A DNA stretch of 64,000 nucleotides from Serinus canaria (GCF_022539315.1 NC_066326.1:5782601-5846600); one strand, 5' to 3'; positions 1 through 14,811 are shown, numbered from the stretch's first letter. The notes: generated by a model from the sequence alone, not told the origin. Translations and numbers: made by a program.

Positions 1-3000
1 GATGGGACTGGTGGCAAAACTGCAGACCCCACAGGGCTTTGCCAGATTTTTAGCCTGCCTTGAGAGCATCCTGAGCTGGGCTCAGGAACAAACTGTACCT
101 CCTAGACACAAAGGTGATCACAGAGTGCTTCAAGTGCAGAGCAGCCCAGGTGAAAGCTGTCAGTCTGAAGTGGCAAACCAAGCAGCTAACTGGGAAATCC
201 ACATGTGCCAAAGAAAGTACAGGAATTCACTGGAGATTGCACAGACACAGTAACTTGAGTGGTCATTTGTGGGTAACAGAGTACAAGGTTTAGGTTTCAT
301 TTTCACAAAGACACCAAGAAAAAATCTGTTATCCTGTTACACTCCTACAAGTTTACTGGACAACAATATCCAAAAGTCATTACAAACAGATCTAACTCCA
401 TGTGCTCTTCAATTCTCAGGGTCAAAAATAACAAGTGACCCCAATCTGTCAAGAAAATAGGAACTGTCAAGTTTTTTCGATAGTTCAGCATAAATATTTA
501 TAGAACTTCATGCTTCATAACACTCCATGTCCTTATATTAGCTTTTTATTCCTTAAAAATATGGAGGCACGAGGAAAGCTTTAAAAAGGCTGGGATGAAA
601 ACAATCTAGTCAATCAAGACCAGACAAAGAGCTCAGCGTGGCTTCCTGACATCTGGGGTGCTGCAGTTCTGGCAGGAGGAGCGTGGCTACAAAGTAATGT
701 CTCCATTTCCCCCTGACTACTTGGGGTGCATTTAATTTCAAATTAACTTTGATGTTTCTTCCATTTGAATCTGTGCTTACAAGGGAGTCTGTGGCTGCAC
801 AAGAACAAAAACAATGATTACACTGTGGTGTTCTGAAAGGAAATAAAGGCTCATGTCACCTGGGCAGTGCTGTCAGATTGCTTCCATAGGGCACTTCTGC
901 TATTCAAAAAGGCACGAGTTGCAGCTGCCAACATCAGACTGCAGGGTGACATTTTCACTGTGCTCCTGAACTTACAGCCTTGTTTGTTCCTACACATGCA
1001 CCTTCCTGTCAACCACAACCCCAGCAGGCTTTTGATGTGGAGAACAGGGCTCTGAAGGGAAGTATGCAAGATGAAGTTCACATGTATCTTATTAAAAAAG
1101 TAACAGCCTGGGCTGGTGGGTGCAGAAGAATCTCAATTCTATCACGCTCTGATCCCAATCACTGCAGCACCTCCCAGGTAATCCTGCCAAAGGTAAGAGA
1201 GCACAGTGCACCTCTCCAGGCTCTGCTTTCTTGGACAAGGGTGTTGAAGCAGCACCAGCATGGTTAACACTGCACCAAGAGAGCCCACATTTCAATTTTC
1301 AGATGTGAAAGCCATGAGCAAATGGCCCAGGAAGGGTGAGGGATGCAGTGTGCAGCTGTCCCACACTTTTACCTTCACCCACCACGGGATTAACACAGAC
1401 AGAACACAGACATGGCCTCACACAGGGGGCCCAATCACCCAGCAAGAAATTGCTTTTTAATCTCTTGGCTGTTGCTTGACACAGAGGAGCACAATAGAGC
1501 CCACCAAGCTCAGGCCATTCCTGGTTTATCCTGCTGGATTTGGGGATGACCTGGTGACAAATCAGCTCTGTGCTGAACATCTGCAGAGCCATGGAGAGGG
1601 TCCAGCAGTGGGGACCCAGCCACCCCAGCTGACATTAGGGCATCAGACAACAGCACCCCATTGATTGGGGCCATGCTCATTTTCCCAAGCAAGCTCTGGA
1701 GCCAGGGGCTATTCCCATCTTTTGATGGGAGCAGAAATCAAGATCCTGGGAAAGTTCAGGTGCTGCCCTGTAATCTTCTTCCTTATTTACCACGTCAGGA
1801 ACACAATGCCAATGCACATGCATACATACCATAAGGGCAGGAAGACAATAATACTGAAACAAGAGGTTCAAGAATTTTCAAATTTAAGCTATAGGAAGAC
1901 CTGATTTTTACAGCTACAAGCAAAGCTATTAATAGTTTACAGAGCAGGTGTGCAGAAATGACAATATTAGCACCTACACCTTTCCAGCTTTTTAATGCTA
2001 AGACCACTTCTGAGCAAGAGTGTACTGACTTTCAAAACCCTTGTCTCAAATCTTTACTAGGTCAGAGGGTGACTCCAGTATTTAGATAAAAACCTACATG
2101 CATTTTTAATTTAATTTTAATTTACGGACTTGCATTAGCCAGTCAGGAACAAAAGCTAAAACCAGGTGTATTTCATTAACATTTATCTATGTATTGCTAA
2201 GACCGAGTATGTTCTAATTAAATTAAGGTAATTCCTTTCCTCTGTCAGTTGAGGGAAAAGCGTTTTAACTTTCGGGTACTCCTTGCACGAACCAAGGCTG
2301 CCATCTCCTGGTGGATTTATGTTGGAACCAGACTGCCCTGGCTGCTGTGAAGAATGACCAGTGCAAATAAAGTCTCCAAAGTGCCATGAAACTTCATATA
2401 TACACCAACTTAAACAGTTTGTTTCAGTATGAATGTGGTTGTAGCAAACAGAAAATCAGATATGCTGTAAATAGCACCAGGTCACCTAAGTTTACTGGGA
2501 ACACCTGATCTTAAAACTGGAACTTCTGCAATGGGGCCAATCCCACCTAAAGCTGGAGCAGCTGTTCAGGATCAGGCAGATTCATCTAACTCAGCACAAG
2601 GGTACCCACCACTTTTCTTTGTATAATAAAAAAGAACAAAGGGGGCATAGTCCTGCTTACACAGAGGCTCAGTGCAAAGGGACAATGCCAACATCTTCAG
2701 AAAAGGACACAACTCCCAGTCTTCTGTGCTATATTATGATCCAAATATTAACATATCTTATTTGGATTAACAGCCTTTTCCTTCCACTCTTTGTACTCCA
2801 GGAAAAGTGTTTCCCCCTGGCTGGATTTGTAGGGTTTGGTAGAGAATCAAAGATAACACAGAGATTTGTTTTTAGGCACCTCCACTACAGTTTGACCACC
2901 AACCTTGTGAGCTGGGCACGAGGTGTATCCAGGAACATCTGGAACAGGACAGAGCAGGTGCCATAATGGTTATTAAGGGCTTAGGCTGGGCATTTAAGCT

Positions 3001-6000
3001 GGGTTTAAATGCACAGGTTTAAGCACAGGTTTCCTCAGAAGCAGAGACAGCTGCTACAACACTTTCAGCTTTGCAGCTCTAGAGAGAGCAGCTTGAGGAA
3101 GCATTTATCTCCTCCTGCAGCACCCTGCACAGCTGATGATCTGACTCACACACTGCCAAAAGCTCCCACAGCCATGAGTCTGAGCACTTGTTATCTTTAA
3201 TAAGAGACAGACATTAGCCCTCCTGTAAGCCCACTGAAACAAGAGCCCCATTTCTGGCACCTAATGAGCCCCTGGCTAATGAGCTGGATTATTCTCTGCA
3301 CTGGGTTTAGGTGAGCATCAAGACCAAATATTTTTCCACTTATTAATTGGCCAGCCATTCTGCTCCATGGCAGGAGAAGGGCAGTCTGAGGACAAAACCT
3401 GCTATGGAATTTGTGAGTGGCTGGTGATTAGGAACCTGCACTCAGTGACTCTGAGATCTCTGGCTTGCTCAGCTCAGCCTACTCGAAAATTTAGCACAGA
3501 AACATGGAGTAAGCTCCAGAAATCTTTTCTTTTGTTACTGCTTTAAACTCTTTAGAACCCTTTCTAAAGGATTTTAATATTTAAAGTTCTCAACAGGATG
3601 TTAGTTTTAAGGACTTTATCTGTCTGAGTAGCTGGAAAGCTTTAACTGATGTTCACCATATTAATTCAATACTTAACACAAAACTAAAGGAATATGCCTG
3701 GGGACAGTTTCTCTTAAATGTCATTTGCATAAGTTTATCCTTAATCAAATAAGAATATAATTTATGACACAATAAAATTTTGTATCCAGAGAGCAGTAAC
3801 TTTAGGCTAAACCTCACAATACCTGGGCAAAATAATCACTAACCCATTAGTGAGGAAAAGCTGCTGCACAAAAATGACAACAACAAAGATGCTATGATTT
3901 ATCAAAGGACATATGTTTAGGCTGCAGTCAATCTGCTAACAAAATCCTAATATTTCACCCCATTTCTGAAGGTCAGAAGGATTGCCTGCTGAACAGAATG
4001 TAAAATAAGCAAGAAAAATAGAACAACTCTAAGACCCTGCTCAAAGAGAAGCAGCAATAAATTGGGATTTTTGGGGTTTTTAAGTGTAACCTGCACTAGC
4101 CCTGACAATAAAACTCTGCAGACAAAAGCTACCTTGGAGCTCAAGTTTGCTTTGTTGTTGGTTTTCTGTGTGTTCTGTTTCTGGGGGTTTTTAATATTAA
4201 AAAAAAAAAAAAATGCTGCTTTCCAAAATAGGTTAATGTGTCATAATCTGAATGTCTCAGTTTCTGTATCAGATGCTCCCTTCTAAGTAGGAAGTTACTA
4301 TTTTTAATCTGAAACATGAAAAATGTCCTTTTCCCTTTCTCAGATAACTGAATTATTAAAATAATAGGCAAGTTTAAAATTGAAAGATCTTAAATTCCAC
4401 TGATTTCCTTTGGATCTGGAGAATAAAGGGGAAATTTCCCTCTTGGTTCATGTCAAAGGTTCTCAACAAAAGTTGAATTCAGCACTGCAGCTTTCCATGC
4501 CTCTCCAAATCCTGTAAATTTATGCTTGGTTCTTCAGTTCTCCCTGGGATGCCCCTCTTCAACAGAAGGGGAAAATGCTGCAATATTATGAGATTAGCAA
4601 AGTATTTCATCCTCCAAATAAGTGCTTCTAACTGTGGTCACAGCTCTTGGGTTGGAAACATTAGCTAGCAGGGATATGAGCTGTGAGCTGCAGATGGAAG
4701 ATGAACTGCCTCACCCTTCCCACCACCAGGAAAATGAGCAGAAAAGAGGAGGAACATGAAATATCCTGATATTCCTCTATATGATTTCATGTATTCCTTG
4801 GGCAAAGCACCTGAACTGCTGCAATCACAGACCCAAAGCATTTCTACCACCAAAAAACCTTCATCTAAATTACTGCTGCCCTTTTGACCAAGACAGAACA
4901 AAAATACAAGTTTCTCTGGTCAGTAATTCACTGTGGGTCACAACTGCAGCTGTGAACAAGTCCTTGCACACGTGCCTGTCAGCAGGCTGTGCCAGCTGCT
5001 GGAGCACAGAGAATACAGAATGGAAGAGTTAACTCCTGTTTTAATGAGGGAATTGTCTCCAGGGGTGACAGAAAGTGCCCCCTGCATGTACTGTCCAGTG
5101 TCTTTAAATGCCAGCCCCAGGGAAAGTGTTCACCTTCAGCACAAAGCCTCAGAATATGCTAAATCTTATTTCCCCCTCACAGCACAGAGTGCCCTTCCTG
5201 CACAGTGCAATTCAGTCCTGTGCAGAGCTGCTGGGGTCATCAACAGGTGACTCCACTCCTAATTTAAACCCCATGGAAAGAACAAGTTTTGACTAATGGG
5301 CTCTGCATGGGAAAGTTTAGACAATGCCAAGCTCTTTGTCCAACCTTTTCCTCTGACTGACACAACAAGGTCTTCATTAATTTAACTGCAGTTCCCCTGT
5401 ATGCTGGTAGGAAACATTTCTTCAAAGAACAATCTCACCCAGCAAGATCCCTCAGATCTCAGCACCCCCCAGAGCTTAACAACATATTATTGCAGAGATG
5501 AGACCATTCACAGGGACCAAATGTCACAAGCATTTGGAAAACTGGAGTTTCTGCACAAACACTTTCAACTTCCTCCATGTTCCCACCTTAGATGACTTTA
5601 CCTGGAATCTGCAGAGCTGTTTTGCAGATTTATTTCATCCTGTCATTTTCAAATCTATGACAGCTCTCTTTTATTCGTTCCCAGAGCTGCCTCCTTCCTG
5701 CTTCAGAGCATCATCTGCAGCAGCACACACTTGTTCCTTCACAATGGCCATCTTGGCTGAGCCTTTTCACCTCAGCTGCCTGAAATCCCCAGCTGGCTCC
5801 TCATCCATCATTTCAGGAGCCCTCTCAGGGCTACTGGGCTCCTGCCCCTCTCAGATTTCCTTCCCCACACATGGCTCTTCAATTGCCCAGATCCATTCCC
5901 AGCAAATCCTGCTGTGGGTTCCCTGCCTACCTTTCCTTTAGCCACGTCAGATACATCTCAGAAAACTTCTGTCCTCCAGCACTGGGAATTTGTGCCAAGT

Positions 6001-9000
6001 TCTGTTCACAGCAAAAAGAAACTCTTTCTCCAGTTACATCAGCTGACAGGCAGAGAACAGGGAAAGTTTGTGAAGCTGACAAGGCTGACATTAAAAACTG
6101 CTTTGCAGAAGTACTTCTCACTGCAGATGTTTTGAAAGTTTCTGTGCTTTGCATAAATCTTTGCATAAATCAATTGGTCTTTTAACATTTAAGCAATGTA
6201 GAGTTTTGTTTCCTTTTTAAAACTAGACCTTAAGCTCACCAAAAGAAGCCTGATGTTACACACCCCTTGTACTCCAGCACATTCTGTGTCCCAGAGATTT
6301 TGAAGTTTCTCAGTACAATTACAAGCAGTTGGTTTAAACTCAAGCAGCAAAATCAGGCAGCTGAGTAACTTGAAAAAAAATCTTCCTTAACCTGGTGGAT
6401 GCATGAGTCATAAATTACTACCACATTTAAAGACAGAAATCCTTAAAACCTAAGAAAAATAGACCCTTAAGTCAATGTACAGAACCATCTGCATGATCCA
6501 ATCTATTCCAACAACACTTTCACCATGAAAGTCTGTTAAATTTATTTTAAAAGGCTTAAGAAACTCATTAAATCCAGCAGCCAAACCATTCTTTCAGCAG
6601 AAGTGGTGTGGTGCATCCCATCCAGCATGAAACTTTCCAAGCAGCCAAGTGGGGTCAGGCTGAGTTACAGGAGGACAGACAGTAATGAGATTCCAGGCAA
6701 GAGAACACAGGCAGTATTTTCTGAAAACACATTAAGTCTCCTGTTGAAAGAAGACTAGTATTTTGCAATTTGCTCACTCTCTTGGGGTTACATTGGCCCA
6801 GAATATGGAAATTTCAACTACATTGTATTTTATTAAGTATTTTTCCTTCAATTGATACCTTACTCTTTCCTTCAGCCTTTTCACTTAAAGAATTATGGGC
6901 TTGTCCACATATGGAGCTATTCAGAGTTATTCCTGACAAACTCTGTATAGAACATTGGTTAAGGTAAGTTCATCCCAAAGTGTCTCAAACATTTCCAAAG
7001 CTGACTGGTACAGCAAGTCAGGAAATCCATTAGGAAATACTTTACACTTATAACTTTTTAATCCAAATTTGCTTCCCTCTGAAGACACTCTGAGCTACAA
7101 ATACTTCTAAAACAACTGATTATCAGCCCTGTGATTAAAGACATGAAACCATCAAGGTGTACTGCAAACCAGCATGTTCTCTAAGCCCTGAAGTGAGCAG
7201 GTTACACAAAGCAGTGTGGGGAGAGCAGCTGATGAAGAAGATGCACTACGTGCAGTTAGCATGGAGCACACAAGAGAAGATCAGCATGAGTGGCTGGCTG
7301 GGTATCTGACAGTTCTTAATTTGCTGTTTCAGCCTCTAATTGTATGATGAATTTGTTGGCAGCATTTGTGGATTCATGCCCCCATTCATCTTTATTTACA
7401 ACCAATTCCCAAACGCTGCTCTGAGTTTCCATCCGTCCTCTGTTCTTTCTCCACTACCTCTCAAAGGCAGCAGCCTCACCTTCCCAACCATCTCCTAACC
7501 ACTGCTTCTGCATAAGGATTTGGCAAAAATCCTACAGCATCTGTATTGCAGACCTGCCCTCCCATAGATTCATGTAGGAATATTTCAAACCCCACCACAA
7601 TTAATTCAGAAGACCACCTACGTTGCTGCACTCCCCACCACTGCTCATCTTGCCAGGGTTGGAGTATCCCTTTCTCAAAGCCTGCGTGCAGCCAGATTTG
7701 CACAGCACAAAAGGCACAGGCACTGATCAATGAAAATAGAAAAAAAAAAAAGTTTCAGTATTGTGGGAAATGTCCCATCACACTTGGACTGCTGTCATTT
7801 GCACACTACTTATGAATACTGTGATCTGCCAGCACACACCACACTGCTTGAGAGGAGACAGAATGCAAAGCACAAAATGCAGAACAGCTTTGTCCATTTA
7901 TTAGTTCAGCTTTTAGAAAAGGGATAGCTAAAATATTCAAAGCCATTAGCCCAAAGTCTAGACACAAATACTTTATCTCTTCTTTGCTGAACTAAAATCA
8001 GCTCTCCCTAGAGTGTCCAACTTTCCTGTTGAACTGAAAAGTCACATCTTCCGACACTGCAAGCTTTAGAGTTTGAAATACCTAAAATCTTAACTTCATG
8101 TCTGATGTGAGTGGCTGTCTTGTCTCTGTTAGATTGGGCTCCTGCAAGCTGATCTTCCAGAGCTTACCATGCTGTAAAGCCCTGGCCAATTATCCTGCTG
8201 GAGATTTTCATTCCATTACTCTGCGGATTTGTCTGACTCATGCTTCTGCCTTCTCCTCAGAACAGGCATTAATAACAACTTTCTTCTCTGACCTAGCCAG
8301 TTACTCTCCTGGAATCCACACCAATAACTTTTTGGAGATTCCCACTCCTCTCTTAAACTGAAACTAGTTAAATGTTTCAAACAATGCAGCCAGGACAGAG
8401 GGATTAAGTGGCTGATTCATGGACAGTGTTGTCCACCATGTCTAGAATGCCTCTTTTTATGCACTAAAAAAACCCCACAAGCATAAAATAAAGTAAAACA
8501 TACACTTGGCTCTTTAATTTGAATTAAAAGCACACTTAAAATGTTATTCTTACAGAATCATGATTTGTAAATCTGTAAACTTGCTTGCATTTGAGCTTGC
8601 TTCTTCTAAGAAACAAGTTCATACTAGAAGAGAAGGGTAAATGAATTCCCCAGAAAGATAACTCCTGCATTAAGAAGTTTTCCTATTTGATACATCCTAA
8701 CAGCAGATAAAAAAATGCCAAAGTTATTAATATGAAGGGTCAGATGCTAATCACAGATGAACCACACACTTTGCTCTTATCACAGAAGTACCTCAAGTGG
8801 TAAGGCACTGGAATTCCAAGTGAGTTTGGAATTTCACCTTGAAATACCTGTCCTCACCTTGCCCTGTGGAGTCACATGATCCCCTCTCCTTACTGAAGTG
8901 ACAAATTTTTGAGCTTTTCAAATCTCCAGACTTTTAATCCCAAAGTACTCTAGAAACTTGCACAAGGACAAAAGCAGCTCAATGACCTCAGCTGGTGAAG

Positions 9001-12000
9001 ATCCAGAGCATGGATCATTGCCACCAGCTGCCAAAAGAACAGGACATCTCCCTCCCATGCTGGTCCTCAGTCCTCCCCCTCACTGCCTCTCTGAAAGTCA
9101 AGCTGGTTTGCTGTCTTGCAAAGTAGGGGAAAAAAAGAAAGACAGTGTCACCAAAAATAGCCAATCCAGAACAAAAGGTCAGAAAGATAAGAGTGAACCC
9201 ACAATTTACAGGCAACAACCCAAAACTTTCACCAATATCTTGCAAAGCTCATATTGTAACCATAACAATATCTAAATATTAGATGAGAAAGGGCTGTTGT
9301 CAGCTCCCTTCTCTGGAATGTGAGCCAAACAATTTTATTCTCACCTCCATGGTAAAGCCAGTGGGATGTAAAATTATCTGTGCTGAATCCAAATCAGCTG
9401 TGCTGAATTCAGCACTCCTGAGGGAAACCTCACTGGTCAAACAGGGACAACCTTAAACTTGTCCCATAAAACCACATTTGCAGGAGCTTGGTGGGAGAGG
9501 CTCAAGGGGGAACTTCTCTTCAGCAAAGTTTCTTGCCATTAAAACACACACTCATATTAAATGACATTAAAAAATCTGAACAGTTAACTCTGGGCCTGCA
9601 AGACACACCTGGTTGCTACTGAAAATGGGCACTAGGAGCTTAAAAATGCTGCTCCTTCTCAGAGTTACCTATACCACCTTAGAATATGAAAAGTAACATT
9701 TCAGAACATCTGGTTTTCCTTTCCACCCCCTATGATATCACGTTTTCCAAGCACATTTGGCAGCTCACTGTAAAGATACAGGCAGACTAAACATAGAGGG
9801 CAAAGCAGAGTCAAGATGAAAAATTCCAAATTCCTGTATGCAGTAAGTGAGTTTTCTATCTCCAGATTTCAGTTACACAAGTGGTATAACAAGGGCTTTT
9901 CCCCCATTGGCAACTCATGTATCCTTCAACCTTCTTCCTTGATGAGATAATACACCACGTTTCTGCCCTCTAGAGTTTTGGATGTGACTTTGTAAGCAGT
10001 TTTTAATATATTATGGGATATTCAGAGTCCCTGTACAGTGAGATTCAGTTGTAGGGAAAAATAATTATGTTCAACATGGTGAGATTTTGTATGTACTTTT
10101 CTTTATCTCACTCTGGGAGATGAGATTAGCTTTCTATATTCCTCCTGCCTAAAAGGAAAAATAAAAAAACAAAACACTGCTACAACCCCTGCCTTTTTAT
10201 TGCTTGGCTTTGTCTCTCCCAGCCTGGAACTGGAAAAATGGACCAAACCACTTCCAGGGGATTGTTTCTCCTGTAAATTTCCACAGCCTGTAAACAATAG
10301 AGGAGAGTGGCTGTTACTAAAAGTTCTCATTTGAAAGATTTCTCACATATATTTTATCATATCTTGAAGCAACCTTTGTATCTCTTGCTCTATTTTGTTA
10401 TTTTTAACAGGTCACATTCAAATTTTAGATTCAGATTAGTCACCACACGTTTAAGATTTGCACACACTCACATTTTATTGGTGCACAAGAAGGTATCTGA
10501 CTCATTTATACCCACCAGTGAAGGAACAGCAAACCTAGAAATCCATCAACAATTTCTTGCTCTAAATTCTAATTTCTCTGTTTTATAAAAAACTAGTGTG
10601 GAAATGCAAAGACATGCCTTAAGAATCCTAACATGACAGTCTTTGGCTTAATGCTTCACATTGAGAAGAAATTTAAATCATGAAGTATAAAATGGAAGAA
10701 AAGTACATATTATCAAAAAAACTACTGACAAAATAATAGTCTCACTGGTAATGCCCCGAATGAAACTTAATGACTAATCAATAAAACTGCAATTATAACT
10801 TTCACCCTGATGCAATTTGGACTAGTTTATATATTTCTATTGCTCAACTAAGACTTTACATAAAACGTACATGAGAAGGTCTTGCTTTCTGCTATTTTAT
10901 TACAGATTTGTACTAGCAAATCTCTAAGTATTTATCTCAGTTATTTTAGAGCTTAATTGTCTCCTCACACTCATCACTCCAAAAGAAGAAAAGCCAGCAA
11001 AACCAGGACAATTAGGTAGAAAATGGCTGTTACAACATGATAATTCCCACATGATAAAGTCACTCTACCATTTCAGTGGCTACCATTACACATTTCTGTG
11101 TTATGGTATATAGAGCAGTCAGAGCCAAGCATGTGGGACAGCCTTGAGCAGCTCATTTACCTCTGCTGCACCATCTCTGTCAGCCCCAAAATGAAAGCAG
11201 CAAGTGCCTGAGCTGTAAAGGTCACAAACCAGCACAGGGAACAAATGGCAACAGCTTCTGTTGGAAGGAGTCATCTGTAGCCAACTGGGCTTTGGCTACT
11301 CCTGCTTCAATTACTGGCTTGTAGTTTTTTCTTTGTAGGATCCTCACAGGCGCAGGGAGTGTACCATGAATAACCTACTCCACAAAGAAGAGACTTTTTC
11401 TTCTGGTGGATTTTATTGCATAGCACTGGCACCTCTTCATGGGCCCCACTGTCATTTTGCTTGATTGTCTAATAGCACTTGAGAAGCTCCAAACACCTCC
11501 TGGCTCTGCTGTTCCATGGCACATCAGGCAAACAAGGAGTTTTAGGGCTGTGCATCGGTGGTAAATAACCTCCTGCTGATTTCTAACAGCCTTTAGAGAA
11601 TCTTCATGGAAATAAGTTCTGTGCATTGCCTTAAGTTAGAAGTTACAACCTGACAGCACAGGCTCTAACCAAGCTCAGAAAGAATCCACCTGAGGCAGCA
11701 GCACAAACAAATCTCACCCAACCCTACCTCTATCACCTTCCATCTACCCCTACCAGAGTGGTTATAGGTGCTGCACTCATCTATCTTCATGCACTTGGTA
11801 TGTTAAATTAAGTTTCCTGGCAAAATCTCATTCAATCTAATCAGTAACATTTCCACAGAAGAATAAAAATTACTTGGGTGTCAAAACTGATCCCACAAAG
11901 AGCAGGGAGAGCTGAGCTGCTTCCCACAGGACACAGCCAGTCTGTGCTGCTGTAGTAGTGAGGCACCTGGTGTTCAGCTGAAACAAATGGCATCTCCACA

Positions 12001-12460
12001 CTCCTGGTAGCTTGGGGACCAACATTCACCTAAGCTAAGCCCCCATGGGAAAGAAAAGAAAAAAGTCAGTTAATAAAAGCAGTAAATAAAAGAGCATGGA
12101 ACCACAGACACAACAGATTCTTCTGCACCACGCCATCAGCTAAGTTTGAGTTGCAAAAGAGCCAGAAAAGCCTGTTTGTTTCCATACAGCCCATTTCCTT
12201 ACCTCAAACCTGCAGAGAGCATCTGCTCCCCATTTTATTAGGACACACTGTGACAAAAACAGGAGAGCAGAGGTGGCCAGGGCTGGCAGGAACAGCCTGG
12301 GGTGTTCAGAGCTCAGCACCCAGCCCCAGACACTGTGCCAACAGTGAGACACCAGGCTGCTGTAAGAACTGTCACAAGATATGACACCAAACCTGAGTTC
12401 CCATACCTGAATGGTTTCCTCCCCTCCCCTGGACACACAACAGATGAATTTCCTTCTTAC
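1..12460 (-). other. SLC25A26: SLC25A26 intron 3, partial (no exon recognised)
   Basis: This is the left end of the window, downstream of the exon 3 donor in the direction of transcription. It is moderately AT-rich, with poly-A/T runs (for example 4200-4213 and 7740-7751). All open frames are short and show no recognisable domain. I found no clear CR1, LTR, tRNA or other RNA gene. The next exon should encode VACLIRVPSEVV and was not seen, so the intron is inferred to be longer than 12.4 kb. Missing a small exon of 50-100 bases by eye is possible. Confidence 0.6.
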
Positions 12461-12570
12461 CACTTCCCCAAGGGAGGCAGCCACCATGTGTGTTGCAGGG
12501 GACAAGTACGATGAAGATCCATGGGGCAGCACGGATTTCACATTCTCATAGGTGATAAAGAAAGCAGCAG
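12461..12570 (-). CDS. SLC25A26: SLC25A26 exon 3
   Basis: This 110-nt exon completes codon 64 (G from exon 2 plus CT) and encodes residues 65-100. It begins after a pyrimidine-rich acceptor (TGAATTTCAG) and ends before GTAAGA at 12455-12460, leaving phase 0. The peptide starts AAFFITYENVKSVLPHGSSS and then YLSPATHMVAASLGEV. These match the second transmembrane helix (AAAFFITYE), the following intermembrane-side loop and the start of helix 3 of the SAM carrier. In the known protein the next residues are VACLIRVPSEVVKQR, carrying the second carrier signature; they must come from exon 4. I scanned the minus strand of 1-12460 for a VKQRAQ-type codon pattern and saw none, so the gene continues beyond the left edge. 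With exons 1 and 2 this gives 100 of roughly 270 residues. Confidence 0.95.
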
Positions 12571-14105
12571 CTGAAATTCAAGAATACATGCAATCATTGT
12601 TCCTCCATCACAGTAGTTAAAATTAGGGTATTTTTACACCAAAACAGTATCAACAGAATCTGTGAGAGAATTCCTTCAGAAGTTGATGCTTCTGGTGACC
12701 CCTGGCAAACCTCCCATTAATATTGGAGGTGTCAGGACTCCAGGCCACATTTAGTAGTGAGCTACAGAAGGATGTGTTAGATAGCCATGGATGTCCAGCA
12801 CATTTTGAAAAACTGGTATCTTCCATATCCATTGACAGAGTAGAGGGATCATCTCTTGGTTGAACTGAATGAATGGTCCTTTTTTTGAGGGGGGGATGAA
12901 GGGAAGAACAAACAAATCAGTTGATTATTGAAAAGAAAAACAACCTCAAGAAACATAAATTGATACAATTCTGTTATCCTGTAATGTGCAAAACTGTTTC
13001 AGTAGTAGTTTATTAATAACTTCTTCCTAGCTATTGTCAGTTAAATATTTTGAATTTAGCTCCATAAAATTTTTTCAAAGCTTCTGAAGGATTTGCAAAA
13101 GTTCTGTGCAGTGAACAAGAAATGCACAAAACTAAACTGAGCACAGCAACTTGAGCTGTTTATTCACTGCAAGAGTCAACTACAAAGGCACTTACACCTT
13201 AAGGGTTATTCCTTCTCCTAGAGATAATTTCAGTTCTCAGTCATACGTTGGAAAGATAAAACTACAGTGAAGATTTTGGAGATGTAAATACTGAAAAAAA
13301 TGACATGTCTTGCGGGGGAACAGATTTTAATTGTAGAGAAGGGCCATGTGAATTGCCTTCTACTAATCAAAAGATGCTTATCACCTCAAAAGGAGATAAC
13401 AGAGCAGCCAAGATAAAGAACTGAATTTTTTTATATCACCTTATGAAGGACATCAAACATCTGAATGTGTCAGTGGATTTGTCAGCAAAGTTCTCCTAAC
13501 ATTTACGCCCGACAGCACAGATTGCTGTTTTTTCATCCCTCCCTAAAAAGACAAAATGGACAAAGGCATCAGGAATTTCAGATGCCTTTTCTCTGCAGGG
13601 ACTAAAAGCATCTACTTTTGTAAAGCCTTAGTTTCAAAAGTCTTCCAGATGTCTTTACAATTTAAGTGTTGCTGTTTCAGGGAGATGGGCAGAGCATCCC
13701 CAGGGCAATTAACTCAAGCACCCGCAGTGCTCAAGCACTTTGCAATTCCCTTCATTTCCAGTGCCAAAAAAGAGTGGGTCATGACAAAAACGTCCAGGAC
13801 AAGCAGGACTCAAGCTCTCTTCTGCACCCAGAAATGCTCTATGTGCTCCTGTAAGTAAGGACAGGCTTATATCCAGAAATGCTTCCAAGGAATTAGGGTT
13901 GCTTTCCAGAGTAAACCTGCAGCAGCCTTCGCTCCAGTCTTGCTCAAGTTTGCTCAGTCCTGGAATTCTAGAAACTGCTCTTCACGTCTGGACATGGACC
14001 CACAGAATCCAGGCACTCACAGAAGAGGAAGCCACAGACATGAATTTCCTATGTGACATAAATTACTACTTAAAGTAGACAAAGCATAATCCAAAGAGAA
14101 TTTAC
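12571..14105 (-). other. SLC25A26: SLC25A26 intron 2 (complete)
   Basis: A 1535-bp intron bounded by GTAAAT on the exon 2 side and TTTCAG on the exon 3 side. It is AT-rich and I see no exon, interspersed repeat or RNA gene in it. The open frame at 13556-13858 on the plus strand is antisense to the gene, low in hydrophobic or domain-like order, and not supported. Confidence 0.85.
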
Positions 14106-14262
14106 CATTTGGAAAGGATCCTATTGCAGTGGAAGGAACACCAGCGTAGATGCCACGAAAACCACCAGCTTTCCTAAATCCTTGAGGACTCTGAAGTCTT
14201 GTTTTTACAGTATCCAGGGGAAAAAGGATCAAGTCAACACACACACCAGCAACTCCACCAGC
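14106..14262 (-). CDS. SLC25A26: SLC25A26 exon 2 (first mitochondrial-carrier signature)
   Basis: This 157-nt exon encodes residues 12-63 and the first base of codon 64. It starts after a TTGTAG acceptor and ends at AAATG|GTAAAT. The peptide contains [20 protein letters not shown], with the mitochondrial carrier signature PxDxxK as P26-L27-D28-T29-V30-K31, which makes the matrix-side salt-bridge network after helix 1. It continues [15 protein letters not shown] and then [17 protein letters not shown], the matrix amphipathic helix and the start of helix 2. This wording is characteristic of the SAM carrier rather than other SLC25 members, which have different residues after the signature. The hydrophobic stretch from about residue 8 to 25 is transmembrane helix 1. 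A Cys (residue 19) replaces the Ser I recall in the human protein; no frameshift or stop is present. Reading beyond the donor adds meaningless residues, which confirms the boundary. Confidence 0.97.
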
Positions 14263-14811
14263 CTACAAGACATAACCATGGAGAAAAGTGCATTAATATT
14301 CTCACATAAGTGCTGCTTATGTGAGTAACTGATGCATGTGTAACCCAAAGCACTGCTGACTGTATCTTTCCTGAGGTCAGTTTATAAACTGACAGTCTTA
14401 CACACAACTCAACAGCTTCCACAGAGATAACAAAGAGGGTTCAACAAAAGAAAGTAACAGATGTTACAACTTTTAAACCATTTTTAAGGTATTTTTAAAA
14501 CAATCTCAGTGCTTTGAATAGTGCAAGCAAAGCAAGGCAACATTTCCCCATCCACAGAAAAGCCAAAGTGGATGTCACTTATGAAGAGACAGCACAGAAT
14601 GACCAACTCCTCCAGCAGTTGTGTGATAAAATGGGAAAGACTGAAGCAAGTCTGCTCTCCCCCCTTAGGCATCTCTAGCACATTCACATTTTTCCAGTAA
14701 ATGTTTTAATTAAATGTTCACACTCCCTCACTGCCTTGTCAAGCAAAGCCTAAAGTAAGCTTTCTTTTTTCACTTCTTTTTTGATAAAAGACTACAGAAA
14801 GAAAAAATGGT

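Noticed and set aside
2295..2312. CCATCTCCTGGTGG as a CTCF site
   Set aside because: On the minus strand it reads CCACCAGGAGATGG, which departs from the CTCF core at several fixed positions.
1..12460. Search for SLC25A26 exon 4 (VACLIRVPSEVVKQR)
   Set aside because: Codon patterns for VKQRAQ on the minus strand were looked for and not found, so no exon is reported; an alignment to a bird SLC25A26 mRNA would settle it.
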